The translations under genes were made by a program, and so were the position numbers. Of a DNA stretch of 27,134 bases, positions 8,204 through 14,439 are shown piece after piece (the first letter of the stretch is position 1; the number at the start of each line of letters is the position of its first letter). A model generated the notes under the pieces. The model did not search any database. It was not told the DNA's origin and saw nothing but the letters and a program-made list of their open reading frames with translations. Source of the DNA: JANQTF01 sp036835375 (lineage in GTDB: Bacteria > Bacteroidota > Bacteroidia > J057); assembly GCA_036835375.1 (NCBI GenBank), contig DAITMB010000065.1, positions 1 to 27,134 on the forward strand, given 5' to 3'.

Positions 8204-8779
8204 ATGACCGCCAAGGTGATCCCTTTCTCGGAAGTACAGATGGTGGACGGCTGCCGCCGCCAAGATCGTAACTGCCAGCGGCAGTTGTACGAGCGGTATT
8301 TTAAGACCATGAGTTGGGTCTGCATTCGGTATCTCAAAGATCATACGCTGGTTGATGATACTGTCCACGAAGGCTTCATGAAGGTCTTTCAGCGAATTGA
8401 TTCTTATCAAGGCAAAGGCTCTCTGGAAGGCTGGATCAAGCGGATCATGATCAATAGCTGCCTTGATCAGCTTCGGAAGCTCAAGCGAATGCCGATGTCT
8501 GTAGAATTGGACTTGGCCCAGGATGAAGATGTACAGGCCTCGGCAGAGTCAGAAATGGGCGCGAGCCAAATCCTTGAAGTCGTCAATGCGCTCAGCCCTC
8601 TCCTACGAATGGTGTTCAATCTCAATGTCGTTGAGGGTTACCAACACAAAGAAATTGCAGAGAAACTCGGAATACAGGAAAGTACCTCCAGGGCTTACCT
8701 CACGGAAGCCAAGAAAAAAGTGCGGGAGATGCTGAGACATCTCGGATGGGAACATGAAAAGCAGCTTGGACATGTCTAA
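8204..8779 (+). CDS. ECF-family RNA polymerase sigma factor
   Basis: The 191-residue protein has the two-domain ECF layout. Region 2 (about residues 28-95) contains LYERYFKTMSWVCIRYLKD, then VHEGFMKVFQRIDSYQGKGSLEGWIKRI. Region 4 (about 125-180) contains LSPLLRMVFNLNVVEGYQHKEIAEKLGIQESTSRAYLTEAKKKVREML, a helix-turn-helix for -35 recognition. An acidic linker rich in D and E joins them. The gene overlaps the next gene by 8 nt (or 26 nt if the earlier start is used), so the two are translationally coupled. ECF factors are normally silenced by a partner, here most likely the downstream membrane protein. The regulon is not visible. Confidence 0.95.
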   Translation: MTAKVIPFSEVQMVDGCRRQDRNCQRQLYERYFKTMSWVCIRYLKDHTLVDDTVHEGFMKVFQRIDSYQGKGSLEGWIKRIMINSCLDQLRKLKRMPMSVELDLAQDEDVQASAESEMGASQILEVVNALSPLLRMVFNLNVVEGYQHKEIAEKLGIQESTSRAYLTEAKKKVREMLRHLGWEHEKQLGHV

Positions 8780-10025
8780 CTGGGAAGAAAAAATCCGCGA
8801 ACAACTATTGGCATCGAAGCCAATTCAGCCAGATCCCAACTGGGATAAGATGGCCGGAATGCTTGATCGGGCAGCGAATGCTCGGGCGAAAAATTACCGC
8901 TATCTCGCCGCCTGTATCTCTGCATTGGTCCTCATTGGCTCTGGATTGGGAGTTGCTTATGTAGGCGCTCAGCGCTTGGACTTGCCGCGACAGTACGCCT
9001 TTCAGCTGCTTTCTGCTGATGTGGATGCTCAATCGGAGTCTTCTAGTACATCGGCTGGCGCACTTCCGTCTGTTTTTCCCCAACTCATGGAGATGGATCG
9101 GGCAATGTCATCCAGCAGCCAGCGGTCTTTGACTTCACAAACGCTGTTCAGTAAGGTGAAAAGTGACGAGAACAGCAGAGAAGTGGCAGCCGAAGAAATC
9201 ATAGGTGAGGTGGATTCAAATACCCAAATACAGGAGCCTCCACAACAAATCTTGAACGGCCCAGACACTCGAGCCTCCCTTCAGAAGGTGGCGATCGATA
9301 TGGGACATAGCGACGATACGCTTTCGACAGAACCGCCAGCTTCTTTGCGCTTTGTCCAAGAACCTACACGCAAGGTTTTAGCTTGGCAAATCGGTCTTCG
9401 CGGACATTCGCTTGTCCCCATCATCTCGTTGTCTCCCGTGCAGGCGGGCGACATGATCGTAGAAGTCGGATACGGCGCACAGCCTGGCATATGGGTCGAT
9501 TTGTCCTGCCTAGCGCCTGGAGGTTGGGAGTGGGGAGCAGGGATAGGGGGAGGCATGGTGTGGTATCCCGTGAGTCCTCGGGACATCGAAAACACCAGCC
9601 TGCTTGCAGACGTGTGGGGGAAGGCATTTGGAGGATTTTTGCAAGGGCGAAAATACTTCTTGCCCAAGCAAACTCGGCTTCGCCCCTTTGCCCTGGCACA
9701 GCTAGGCATGCTTCGACAGCAGCTCACCGTCACAGAATTCGAATACCAAATCAACACGATCGAAGATCCGCACTCTATTTGGAGATATCGTAAGACATTG
9801 CCAGAATCAGCGATCGTCACGACTCAATCGCGAAAAAGATCTGTGCTTGCTGCGTCCGGTGGACTCGGCCTACAAGTGAGGCTCAATCAAAGCTTGGGCG
9901 TCTATGTCTCTTCTCAGCTACAGCGCCAGATAGACCTTCAATCGCCTATTTCGCAGGATGTTCACCTTGCTTCGGGTCCCAATCTTTTCTGGGAACATTC
10001 GCTGGGACTGAGGCTCAGCCTATGA
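8772..10025 (+). CDS. Membrane anti-sigma-like protein with C-terminal outer-membrane-type domain
   Basis: From the ATG at 8772 the product has 417 residues; an in-frame ATG at 8754 is the alternative. The N-terminus, MSNWEEKIREQLLASKP followed by PNWDKMAGMLD, is a short cytosolic segment of the kind seen in Bacteroidota genes paired with ECF sigma factors. A single membrane helix follows at about residues 43-64 (LAACISALVLIGSGLGVAYV). A low-complexity Ser/Gln/Glu-rich linker runs to about residue 200. The last 200 or so residues alternate Gly/aromatic strands (WVDLSCLAPGGWEWGAGIGGG, LRPFALAQLGML) and end HSLGLRLSL, like small beta-barrels. It may hold the sigma factor at the inner membrane and sense something in the envelope. 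That function is inference from gene order and topology. Confidence 0.75.
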   Translation: MSNWEEKIREQLLASKPIQPDPNWDKMAGMLDRAANARAKNYRYLAACISALVLIGSGLGVAYVGAQRLDLPRQYAFQLLSADVDAQSESSSTSAGALPSVFPQLMEMDRAMSSSSQRSLTSQTLFSKVKSDENSREVAAEEIIGEVDSNTQIQEPPQQILNGPDTRASLQKVAIDMGHSDDTLSTEPPASLRFVQEPTRKVLAWQIGLRGHSLVPIISLSPVQAGDMIVEVGYGAQPGIWVDLSCLAPGGWEWGAGIGGGMVWYPVSPRDIENTSLLADVWGKAFGGFLQGRKYFLPKQTRLRPFALAQLGMLRQQLTVTEFEYQINTIEDPHSIWRYRKTLPESAIVTTQSRKRSVLAASGGLGLQVRLNQSLGVYVSSQLQRQIDLQSPISQDVHLASGPNLFWEHSLGLRLSL

Positions 10026-10095
10026 GTTGATTGGTAAAAAATATTTCTCCCACTACATCGGGGAACATGACTTGCAGAGAAACGAACACAGACTT

Positions 10096-10127
10096 GGGGA
10101 ATCTCATCGATTCCCCATATCTTTTTT
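10096..10127 (+). terminator. Rho-independent terminator of the ECF sigma operon
   Basis: A perfect 8-bp stem GGGGAATC/GATTCCCC (10096-10103 and 10109-10116) has a 5-nt loop and is followed closely by a T6 run at 10122-10127. It lies 70 nt after the stop of the anti-sigma-like gene. Confidence 0.85.
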
Positions 10128-10408
10128 AAGAGAGTTTCGTTTCGTTGGGGGTGAATAGGTGTTTAAACACGCAAATTTGATCCAAGAGATTTTTCCTATG
10201 GCGAGTCTGGCATTTGATGTTCATGGGCGAAGCGTTTTGATCACGAGCACATCTGCCTATTCCCGGTGAAATAAACGTTGTGCTTTGAGAAAGTAAACGA
10301 GCGCTAGATGAATTCTGGGGATCAAGCTCATCCAGACATTCGCTTTCTTCATTTGACATCCCCTAACTTCACTACGCGGTTTCTACGGTTTCACCAACGA
10401 TTTTGTCT
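10128..10408. other. Intergenic region upstream of the DUF4286 gene
   Basis: No gene is supported here. The region contains the 12-bp palindrome described separately at 10159-10170. A 77-codon minus-strand frame and a 23-codon plus-strand frame exist but look non-coding. Confidence 0.35.
10159..10170. promoter_or_regulatory. Palindrome GTGTTTAAACAC, candidate operator
   Basis: This is a perfect 12-bp palindrome with the same TGTTTAAACA core as the longer palindrome before yceI. Both are also preceded by ATAG (ATAGGTGTTTAAACAC here). It lies about 240 nt upstream of the DUF4286 gene. The recurrence of the core at both ends of the same gene group suggests a common dimeric regulator; this is inference. 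Confidence 0.4.
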
Positions 10409-10717
10409 ATGTACACTTATTCTGTGACCTTTTCTATTTTGGCAGATGCTGAGGCAGAATGGCTTGACTATATGCACGAAACGTACCTGCCTGCCATCAA
10501 GGAGACAGGACATTTTGTGCGGATTATTTTATCGAAAATCGAATCCCCAGCCCCCGAGGACGATTCTGTGACCTACCATCTGGAAATGAAAGCGCTTTTG
10601 GTAGAGCACATAGGATTTTACCTCTCCAGACACACCAGACAAATTTGCGAACCTCACGACGAGCGATTTCGCCAACGATTCCATGCCGTGGACGCTTGCT
10701 TAAAATACGTGGCTTGA
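10409..10717 (+). CDS. DUF4286 family protein
   Basis: The 102-residue protein matches the DUF4286 pattern, a small ferredoxin-like-fold family common in Bacteroidota. It begins MYTYSVTFSILADAEAEWLDYMHETYLPAIKETGHF, has VTYHLEMKAL in the middle, and ends with HDERFRQRFHAVDACLKYV. The ATG at 10409 was chosen over an in-frame TTG two codons upstream because family members begin MYxYxVTF. The function is unknown. It lies 22 nt before the VOC dioxygenase gene and is probably co-transcribed with it. The fold resembles dimeric alpha/beta-barrel monooxygenases, but no catalytic residue can be named. Confidence 0.85.
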   Translation: MYTYSVTFSILADAEAEWLDYMHETYLPAIKETGHFVRIILSKIESPAPEDDSVTYHLEMKALLVEHIGFYLSRHTRQICEPHDERFRQRFHAVDACLKYVA

Positions 10718-10739
10718 GCTTTCATCATCGTCAACAAAT

Positions 10740-11669
10740 ATGAAATTTACCCTTGAACACCTTCACCATGTCACGGCCACCGTGAGCCGGGCGGAGGAAG
10801 ATCTCGCATTTTATCGCGACCTGCTCGGGCTGCGCTTGGTGAAGCAGACTGTCAACTTTGATCAGCCTCGTGTTTACCATTTTTATTATGGTACCGAAAT
10901 GGGTGCTCCCGGCACCATCATGACGACTTTCCCTTACCAAAAAGAGGGTGTCCGAATAGGGACAAAAGGGAGCGGGCAAGTGTCTCAGACAGCCTTTTCA
11001 GTTCCTCCAGGATCCCTTGAAGCCTGGCAACATCGTCTCGCCGCGGGTGGAATCACACGTGTGGAGCCTTTTGAGCGCTGGGGAGAACCAGGAATACACT
11101 TTGAAGATCCCTCAGGATTAGAGATTGAGTTGATCGAATCTCCAGACCTACGCCCGCCTTGGGCCGATGGCAATCTACCCGAAGCAATGGCGATTCGGGG
11201 CCTGCACAGTGTGACGCTCGTCTTGCGCGAGACTCAGTCCACAGCCAGGCTGCTTCAGGAGCTGCTTGGTTTCGAGGCAGTGGGTGAAGCAGGAAATAGG
11301 CTCCGCTTGGCAGCGACGACTTCCGCAGCGGGACATTGGGTGGATTTGCTTCAAGCGCCCGACCTCGCCCCCGGCAAAAATGGCATCGGCACAGTTCATC
11401 ACGTAGCGCTCGCCATCAGTGACGATGCATCACAAGTTGCCCTAAGGGAAGAATTGATCCGCCGCGGCTTGTCTGTTACAGAGCAAAAAGACCGAAAATA
11501 TTTCCGCTCCATCTATTTCCGCGAGCCGGGAGGCGTACTCATTGAGGTAGCCACCCTCGCACCTGGGTTTGCAGTGGACGAGCCAGCGGATTCCCTTGGT
11601 ACTACCCTCATGCTGCCACCCTGGGAGGAACCGCGACGCGCTGAAATTGAGGCTTATCTTCAGGAATAG
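10740..11669 (+). CDS. VOC-superfamily ring-cleaving dioxygenase (MhqO/MhqA-like)
   Basis: The 309-residue protein carries a duplicated glyoxalase/VOC fold. Each half starts with an H-containing strand: LHHVTATV (H9/H10) and LHSVTLVL (H156). A later strand has VHHVALAI (H220/H221), and GGVLIEVAT supplies E269. These fit the 2-His-1-Glu metal site of extradiol dioxygenases. Full-length similarity is to the family called ring-cleaving dioxygenase, including MhqO and MhqA, which confer resistance to methylhydroquinone and related quinones. It probably opens quinol rings using Fe(II). The gene sits between DUF4286 (22 nt upstream) and an MhqD-like hydrolase (55 nt downstream), the partner expected for this pathway. 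The natural substrate is unproven. Confidence 0.88.
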   Translation: MKFTLEHLHHVTATVSRAEEDLAFYRDLLGLRLVKQTVNFDQPRVYHFYYGTEMGAPGTIMTTFPYQKEGVRIGTKGSGQVSQTAFSVPPGSLEAWQHRLAAGGITRVEPFERWGEPGIHFEDPSGLEIELIESPDLRPPWADGNLPEAMAIRGLHSVTLVLRETQSTARLLQELLGFEAVGEAGNRLRLAATTSAAGHWVDLLQAPDLAPGKNGIGTVHHVALAISDDASQVALREELIRRGLSVTEQKDRKYFRSIYFREPGGVLIEVATLAPGFAVDEPADSLGTTLMLPPWEEPRRAEIEAYLQE

Positions 11670-11724
11670 CTCGTGGCCCTCCATTCACTGTTGACAACCA
11701 TTTGATTACCCAAACACACTGAAC

Positions 11725-12360
11725 ATGATTTCTCCCCACGGCTCTATGCCAGTAAGCAGGACAGGTCCCGCTTTGAAGGACGCGAAAGCCGCGCTCATTT
11801 TGATTCATGGTCGCGGGGCCGATCCCAGCGACATTTTAAGCTTAGTTCCCTTTCTAGGTGCGGAATCCCTGCACGTGATGGCGCCCGCAGCAGCACAGCA
11901 TACTTGGTATCCGAATAGCTTTCTGGCATCGATTCCCAGCAATGAGCCGGGCATACAATCTGGTATCGCTAAAATCAACGAACTGGTAGAAGAAGCCCTT
12001 GCTGCGGGAATTCCTGAAAGAAGAATCGTCATCGGTGGGTTTTCACAAGGAGCCTGTCTCGGTTCGGAATTTGTTGCGCGACATCCGCGATCGTATGGCG
12101 GCTTGCTCGCCTTCAGCGGCGGCCTGATCGGACCCAAAGACACGCCCCGGACTTATCCAGGCTCACTGGAAGGGCTGCGGGTCTTTTTGGGTTGTAGCGA
12201 CGTGGACTTCCACATACCATCTTGGCGAGTAGAAGAAACAGCCAGCGTACTCAGCAGGATGGGGGCTGAGGTGGACATGCGCCTCTATCCCGGTATGGGA
12301 CACACCATCAATGGCGAGGAATTGAAAGCTGGGAAAGACATCATTGAAGGGTTGTTTTGA
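11725..12360 (+). CDS. Alpha/beta-hydrolase, carboxylesterase/phospholipase family (MhqD-like)
   Basis: The 211-residue protein has the catalytic elements of the small esterase family. These are the oxyanion segment LILIHGRGA near residues 24-32, the nucleophile elbow GFSQGA with S107, the acid in GCSDVDFHIP (D159 or D161), and H193 in GMGHT. Family members include MhqD, linked to quinone resistance, and broad carboxylesterases. It is cytosolic, with no signal peptide. An in-frame ATG at 11746 is an alternative start. Its position directly after the MhqO-like dioxygenase suggests it hydrolyses a ring-opened product or a conjugate; this is inference from gene order and family. Confidence 0.88.
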   Translation: MISPHGSMPVSRTGPALKDAKAALILIHGRGADPSDILSLVPFLGAESLHVMAPAAAQHTWYPNSFLASIPSNEPGIQSGIAKINELVEEALAAGIPERRIVIGGFSQGACLGSEFVARHPRSYGGLLAFSGGLIGPKDTPRTYPGSLEGLRVFLGCSDVDFHIPSWRVEETASVLSRMGAEVDMRLYPGMGHTINGEELKAGKDIIEGLF

Positions 12361-12427
12361 GGGGGCTGGAAGAAATTCTATGAATTTTTCTTGGTCCGTA
12401 GAACCTTTCAAGCCGTCGGGCGTTATG

Positions 12428-12447
12428 ATAGATGTTTAAACATCTAT
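12428..12447. promoter_or_regulatory. Perfect 20-bp palindrome ATAGATGTTTAAACATCTAT upstream of yceI
   Basis: All ten base pairs of the inverted repeat match, centred on TTTAAA with no spacer. It ends 36 nt before the yceI start codon, in a 123-nt gap. It lacks a T-tract and a loop, so it is not a terminator. Its size and place fit an operator for a dimeric repressor, for example of the MarR or TetR type. The TGTTTAAACA core recurs at 10160-10169. Confidence 0.6.
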
Positions 12448-12483
12448 ATCGTCAAATCTCACATTTTAGAACACATTCAAGTC

Positions 12484-13026
12484 ATGGAGAAAACACTGGA
12501 AAAAATCCGCTGGAACATCGATCCGATGCACTCCGAAGTCCAATTCAAGGTGAAGCACCTTGTCATTTCTACTGTCACTGGCAACTTTAACAAGTTCAGC
12601 GCTACACTGGACACTGTTGGAGACGGATTTGAAGGAGCCGATGTACACTTTGACGCAGACATTGCCAGCATCAGCACCAATAACGAACAGCGTGACAGCC
12701 ATTTGCAATCCGCAGATTTTTTTGATGCTGCGAGCTTTCCGCAACTTACTTTCGCGTCCACAGCATTTCGCAAAATCAGCGAAGAAGCCTACGAAGTAAC
12801 AGGCGATCTCACGATTCGGGGCACTACCCGCAGCATCACCCTTCAAGCAGAATACGGCGGCACGACAGTAGATCCTTATGGCCAGACCAAAGCAGGATTT
12901 GAGGCTGTTGGTAAAATTTCCAGAAAAGAATTCGGGCTCACATGGAATGCTACGACAGAGGCTGGTGGCGTCGTGGTGAGCGATGAAGTGAAGTTGATCC
13001 TTAACGTCCAATTCATCAAGGGATAA
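12484..13026 (+). CDS. YceI family lipocalin-like protein, cytosolic form
   Basis: The 180-residue protein shows the YceI pattern. It begins WNIDPMHSEVQFKVKHLVISTVTGNF, followed by FDADIASISTNNEQRDSHLQSADFFDAASFPQLTF. The later block has GDLTIRGTTRSITL and SRKEFGLTWNATTEAGGVVVSDEVKLILNVQF. YceI proteins form an eight-stranded barrel that binds isoprenoid chains, including quinones in the crystal structure of a Thermus member. No signal peptide is present, so this form stays in the cytosol. The start at 12484 was chosen because the family begins close to W-x-I-D; the upstream frame extension would cover the 20-bp palindrome. Placed after dioxygenase and esterase genes, it may bind or buffer a quinone substrate (inference). 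Confidence 0.93.
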   Translation: MEKTLEKIRWNIDPMHSEVQFKVKHLVISTVTGNFNKFSATLDTVGDGFEGADVHFDADIASISTNNEQRDSHLQSADFFDAASFPQLTFASTAFRKISEEAYEVTGDLTIRGTTRSITLQAEYGGTTVDPYGQTKAGFEAVGKISRKEFGLTWNATTEAGGVVVSDEVKLILNVQFIKG

Positions 13027-13055
13027 ATTCCAGTGTTTTTTTGTCCAGCCCCAAC

Positions 13056-13095
13056 AGAGGACCTACTGAAGTTTTCAGTAGGTCCTCTTCTTTTT
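13056..13095 (+). terminator. Strong rho-independent terminator after yceI
   Basis: A 15-bp perfect stem (13056-13070 with 13074-13088; core GGACCTACTGAA/TTCAGTAGGTCC) with a 3-nt loop is followed by TTCTTTTT. It ends the transcript containing yceI 30 nt after its stop codon and separates it from the next gene. Confidence 0.93.
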
Positions 13096-13122
13096 GTAGG
13101 TAAAAATCCTCAATTTTTACCC

Positions 13123-13704
13123 ATGCCCAGATCAATATGCTTGCTGTTCCTGATGCTGGTGGTGGGAGCCGCCTCTGCACAGAGCTGGCGCTACGCCTCC
13201 GTTCGAAAAGGGAAAGCCCCTATGACGATTGAGCGCATCAAGCTGGTTCCCTTCCGGGGGGAACGGCCGCTTTATTTATTAGCGCGGGATGTTCAAGAAG
13301 GAGAGTTGAGCGCATGGAATTGGCTCAGCGACGATGGCGGCATCCTTCGGTTGTATGGAGCCGATGGTGCAAGGGTGGATTCGGCAGTGCTCACTACAGG
13401 TCAGGAGAGATTGGTTGCCATTCGCAACGCTGATGAGCATCCGAGCTGGAGATTGGGAAAAGAAAAGGAAGGGTTACAACTACGGCCTACCGCGTCAGAG
13501 ACTTGGGTGCTTGAGCGAATATTAGCCCCCGTGCCAGGAACAGTGATCAAACCCGATCCTGTGACGATTCTCCGTGTGACCATAGGGGCGAAGCGCCGGC
13601 CACAGTATGACCTTCAGGTCACAGGAAATCTTCAAAGCATGTCTGCTACGTTGCTCGACTTGGCCTTCGTTCTGTCCATATGGGAGCTGGAAACGTCGAA
13701 ATGA
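13123..13704 (+). CDS. Secreted hypothetical protein
   Basis: I do not recognise this 193-residue protein. The ATG at 13123 gives a typical signal peptide, MPRSICLLFLMLVVGAASAQ, with cleavage after ASA or AQ. The upstream open frame reaches into the terminator stem and is not a plausible start. The mature part appears beta-rich and has no cysteines, with basic patches such as IGAKRRPQ. It ends WELETSK with no membrane anchor or sorting domain. It has a terminator upstream and a flotillin-system gene 136 nt downstream on the same strand. It could be periplasmic; nothing ties it to the flotillin unit beyond adjacency. Confidence 0.7.
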   Translation: MPRSICLLFLMLVVGAASAQSWRYASVRKGKAPMTIERIKLVPFRGERPLYLLARDVQEGELSAWNWLSDDGGILRLYGADGARVDSAVLTTGQERLVAIRNADEHPSWRLGKEKEGLQLRPTASETWVLERILAPVPGTVIKPDPVTILRVTIGAKRRPQYDLQVTGNLQSMSATLLDLAFVLSIWELETSK

Positions 13705-13840
13705 GCCTGCGAAACTGTATGTGCTCAAAAAATGACCATTATATAAATCTCTCTTTTCCTTGTAACTTTCTCCATACATCGGGCGACCAAGTTTACAGTC
13801 GGGGTTGACTGTCGAAGCCAGCCCTTCATGGAAGTTTGTC

Positions 13841-14260
13841 ATGGAAAATGTCCTCTCCCTCCTCACCGCCCCATCTGTGTGGCCCTATTCGATCCTGTTG
13901 GGAATCGTCTTGTTATACTGGCTCACGGTGTTCATCGGAGCCTTGGACATAGAGCTGTTCGACTTAGAATTGGACACAGAGGCCAATGGCGAGCTTGGAT
14001 TTTGGGGAGAAACCCTCACCTTCCTCAACTTGGGCCAAGTTCCCTTCATGATTTTTGTGAGCTTGCTNNNNNNNNNNNNNNNNNNNNNNNNNNNNNNNNN
14101 NNNNNNNNNNNNNNNNNNNNNNNNNNNNNNNNNNNNNNNNNNNNNNNNNNNNNNNNNNNNNNNNNNNCACGACACCGCCTTGTCACGAGGCCAGCAAGCC
14201 ATCATTCTCGAATACGACCCTGTGCAAGATCAATATGTCGTGACTGCATTTGAAGTGTAA
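13841..14260 (+). CDS. YqiJ-like membrane protein, interrupted by an assembly gap
   Basis: The start at 13841 gives MENVLSLLTAPSVWPYSILLGIVLLYWLTVFIGALDIELFD, with a membrane helix at about residues 15-36. Next comes GELGFWGETLTFLNLGQVPFMIFVSLL, the start of a second helix that runs into 100 undetermined bases. After the gap 30 residues remain, including GQQAIILEYDPVQDQYVV, typical of the C-terminal end of the YqiJ/OB-fold family. Members are usually about 200 residues with an NfeD-like OB-fold domain before the C-terminus. With 100 N only about 139 residues are accounted for, so the missing stretch is probably longer than the gap shown, and the reading frame across it is not proven. YqiJ is the partner of flotillin YqiK in enterobacteria, and here it directly precedes a flotillin gene. 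Confidence 0.8.
   Translation: MENVLSLLTAPSVWPYSILLGIVLLYWLTVFIGALDIELFDLELDTEANGELGFWGETLTFLNLGQVPFMIFVSLXXXXXXXXXXXXXXXXXXXXXXXXXXXXXXXXXXHDTALSRGQQAIILEYDPVQDQYVVTAFEV
14068..14167. other. Assembly gap of exactly 100 N
   Basis: The run is exactly 100 N, the conventional placeholder for a gap of unknown size. It falls inside the YqiJ-like gene, so the true length and content there are unknown. Confidence 0.97.
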
Positions 14261-14439
14261 TTCAAGTTGTAAGAGGCTTCGAAAAGGAACGACTGATTTC
14301 ACCGAATACAAATTTTACTGTACCCTCTTTTCAGCAAAGCCATGTCTTCCCCAATCAATTGTTAGGCACGAGGTGGCCGCTGACTTTTTGTGACTTCCCC
14401 CAACCCTTTTTCATTCATTCATCCTTCATTTCCACCACC

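Noticed and set aside
10199..10270. 23-codon plus-strand frame starting MASLAFDVHGRSVLI
   Set aside because: Too short to judge, with no ribosome-binding signal and no known small-protein pattern.
10126..10359. 77-codon minus-strand frame in the intergenic region before DUF4286
   Set aside because: Low-complexity composition, no recognisable start context or family, and it spans the candidate operator.
12373..12390. AAATTC-tat-GAATTT hairpin followed by TTTC after the MhqD-like gene
   Set aside because: The stem is only 6 bp and all AT but one pair; too weak to call a terminator, although it may reduce read-through.
13123..13704. Inclusion of the secreted hypothetical as a fourth member of the flotillin unit
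   Set aside because: There is a 136-nt gap to the YqiJ-like gene and no functional hint; adjacency alone is not enough.
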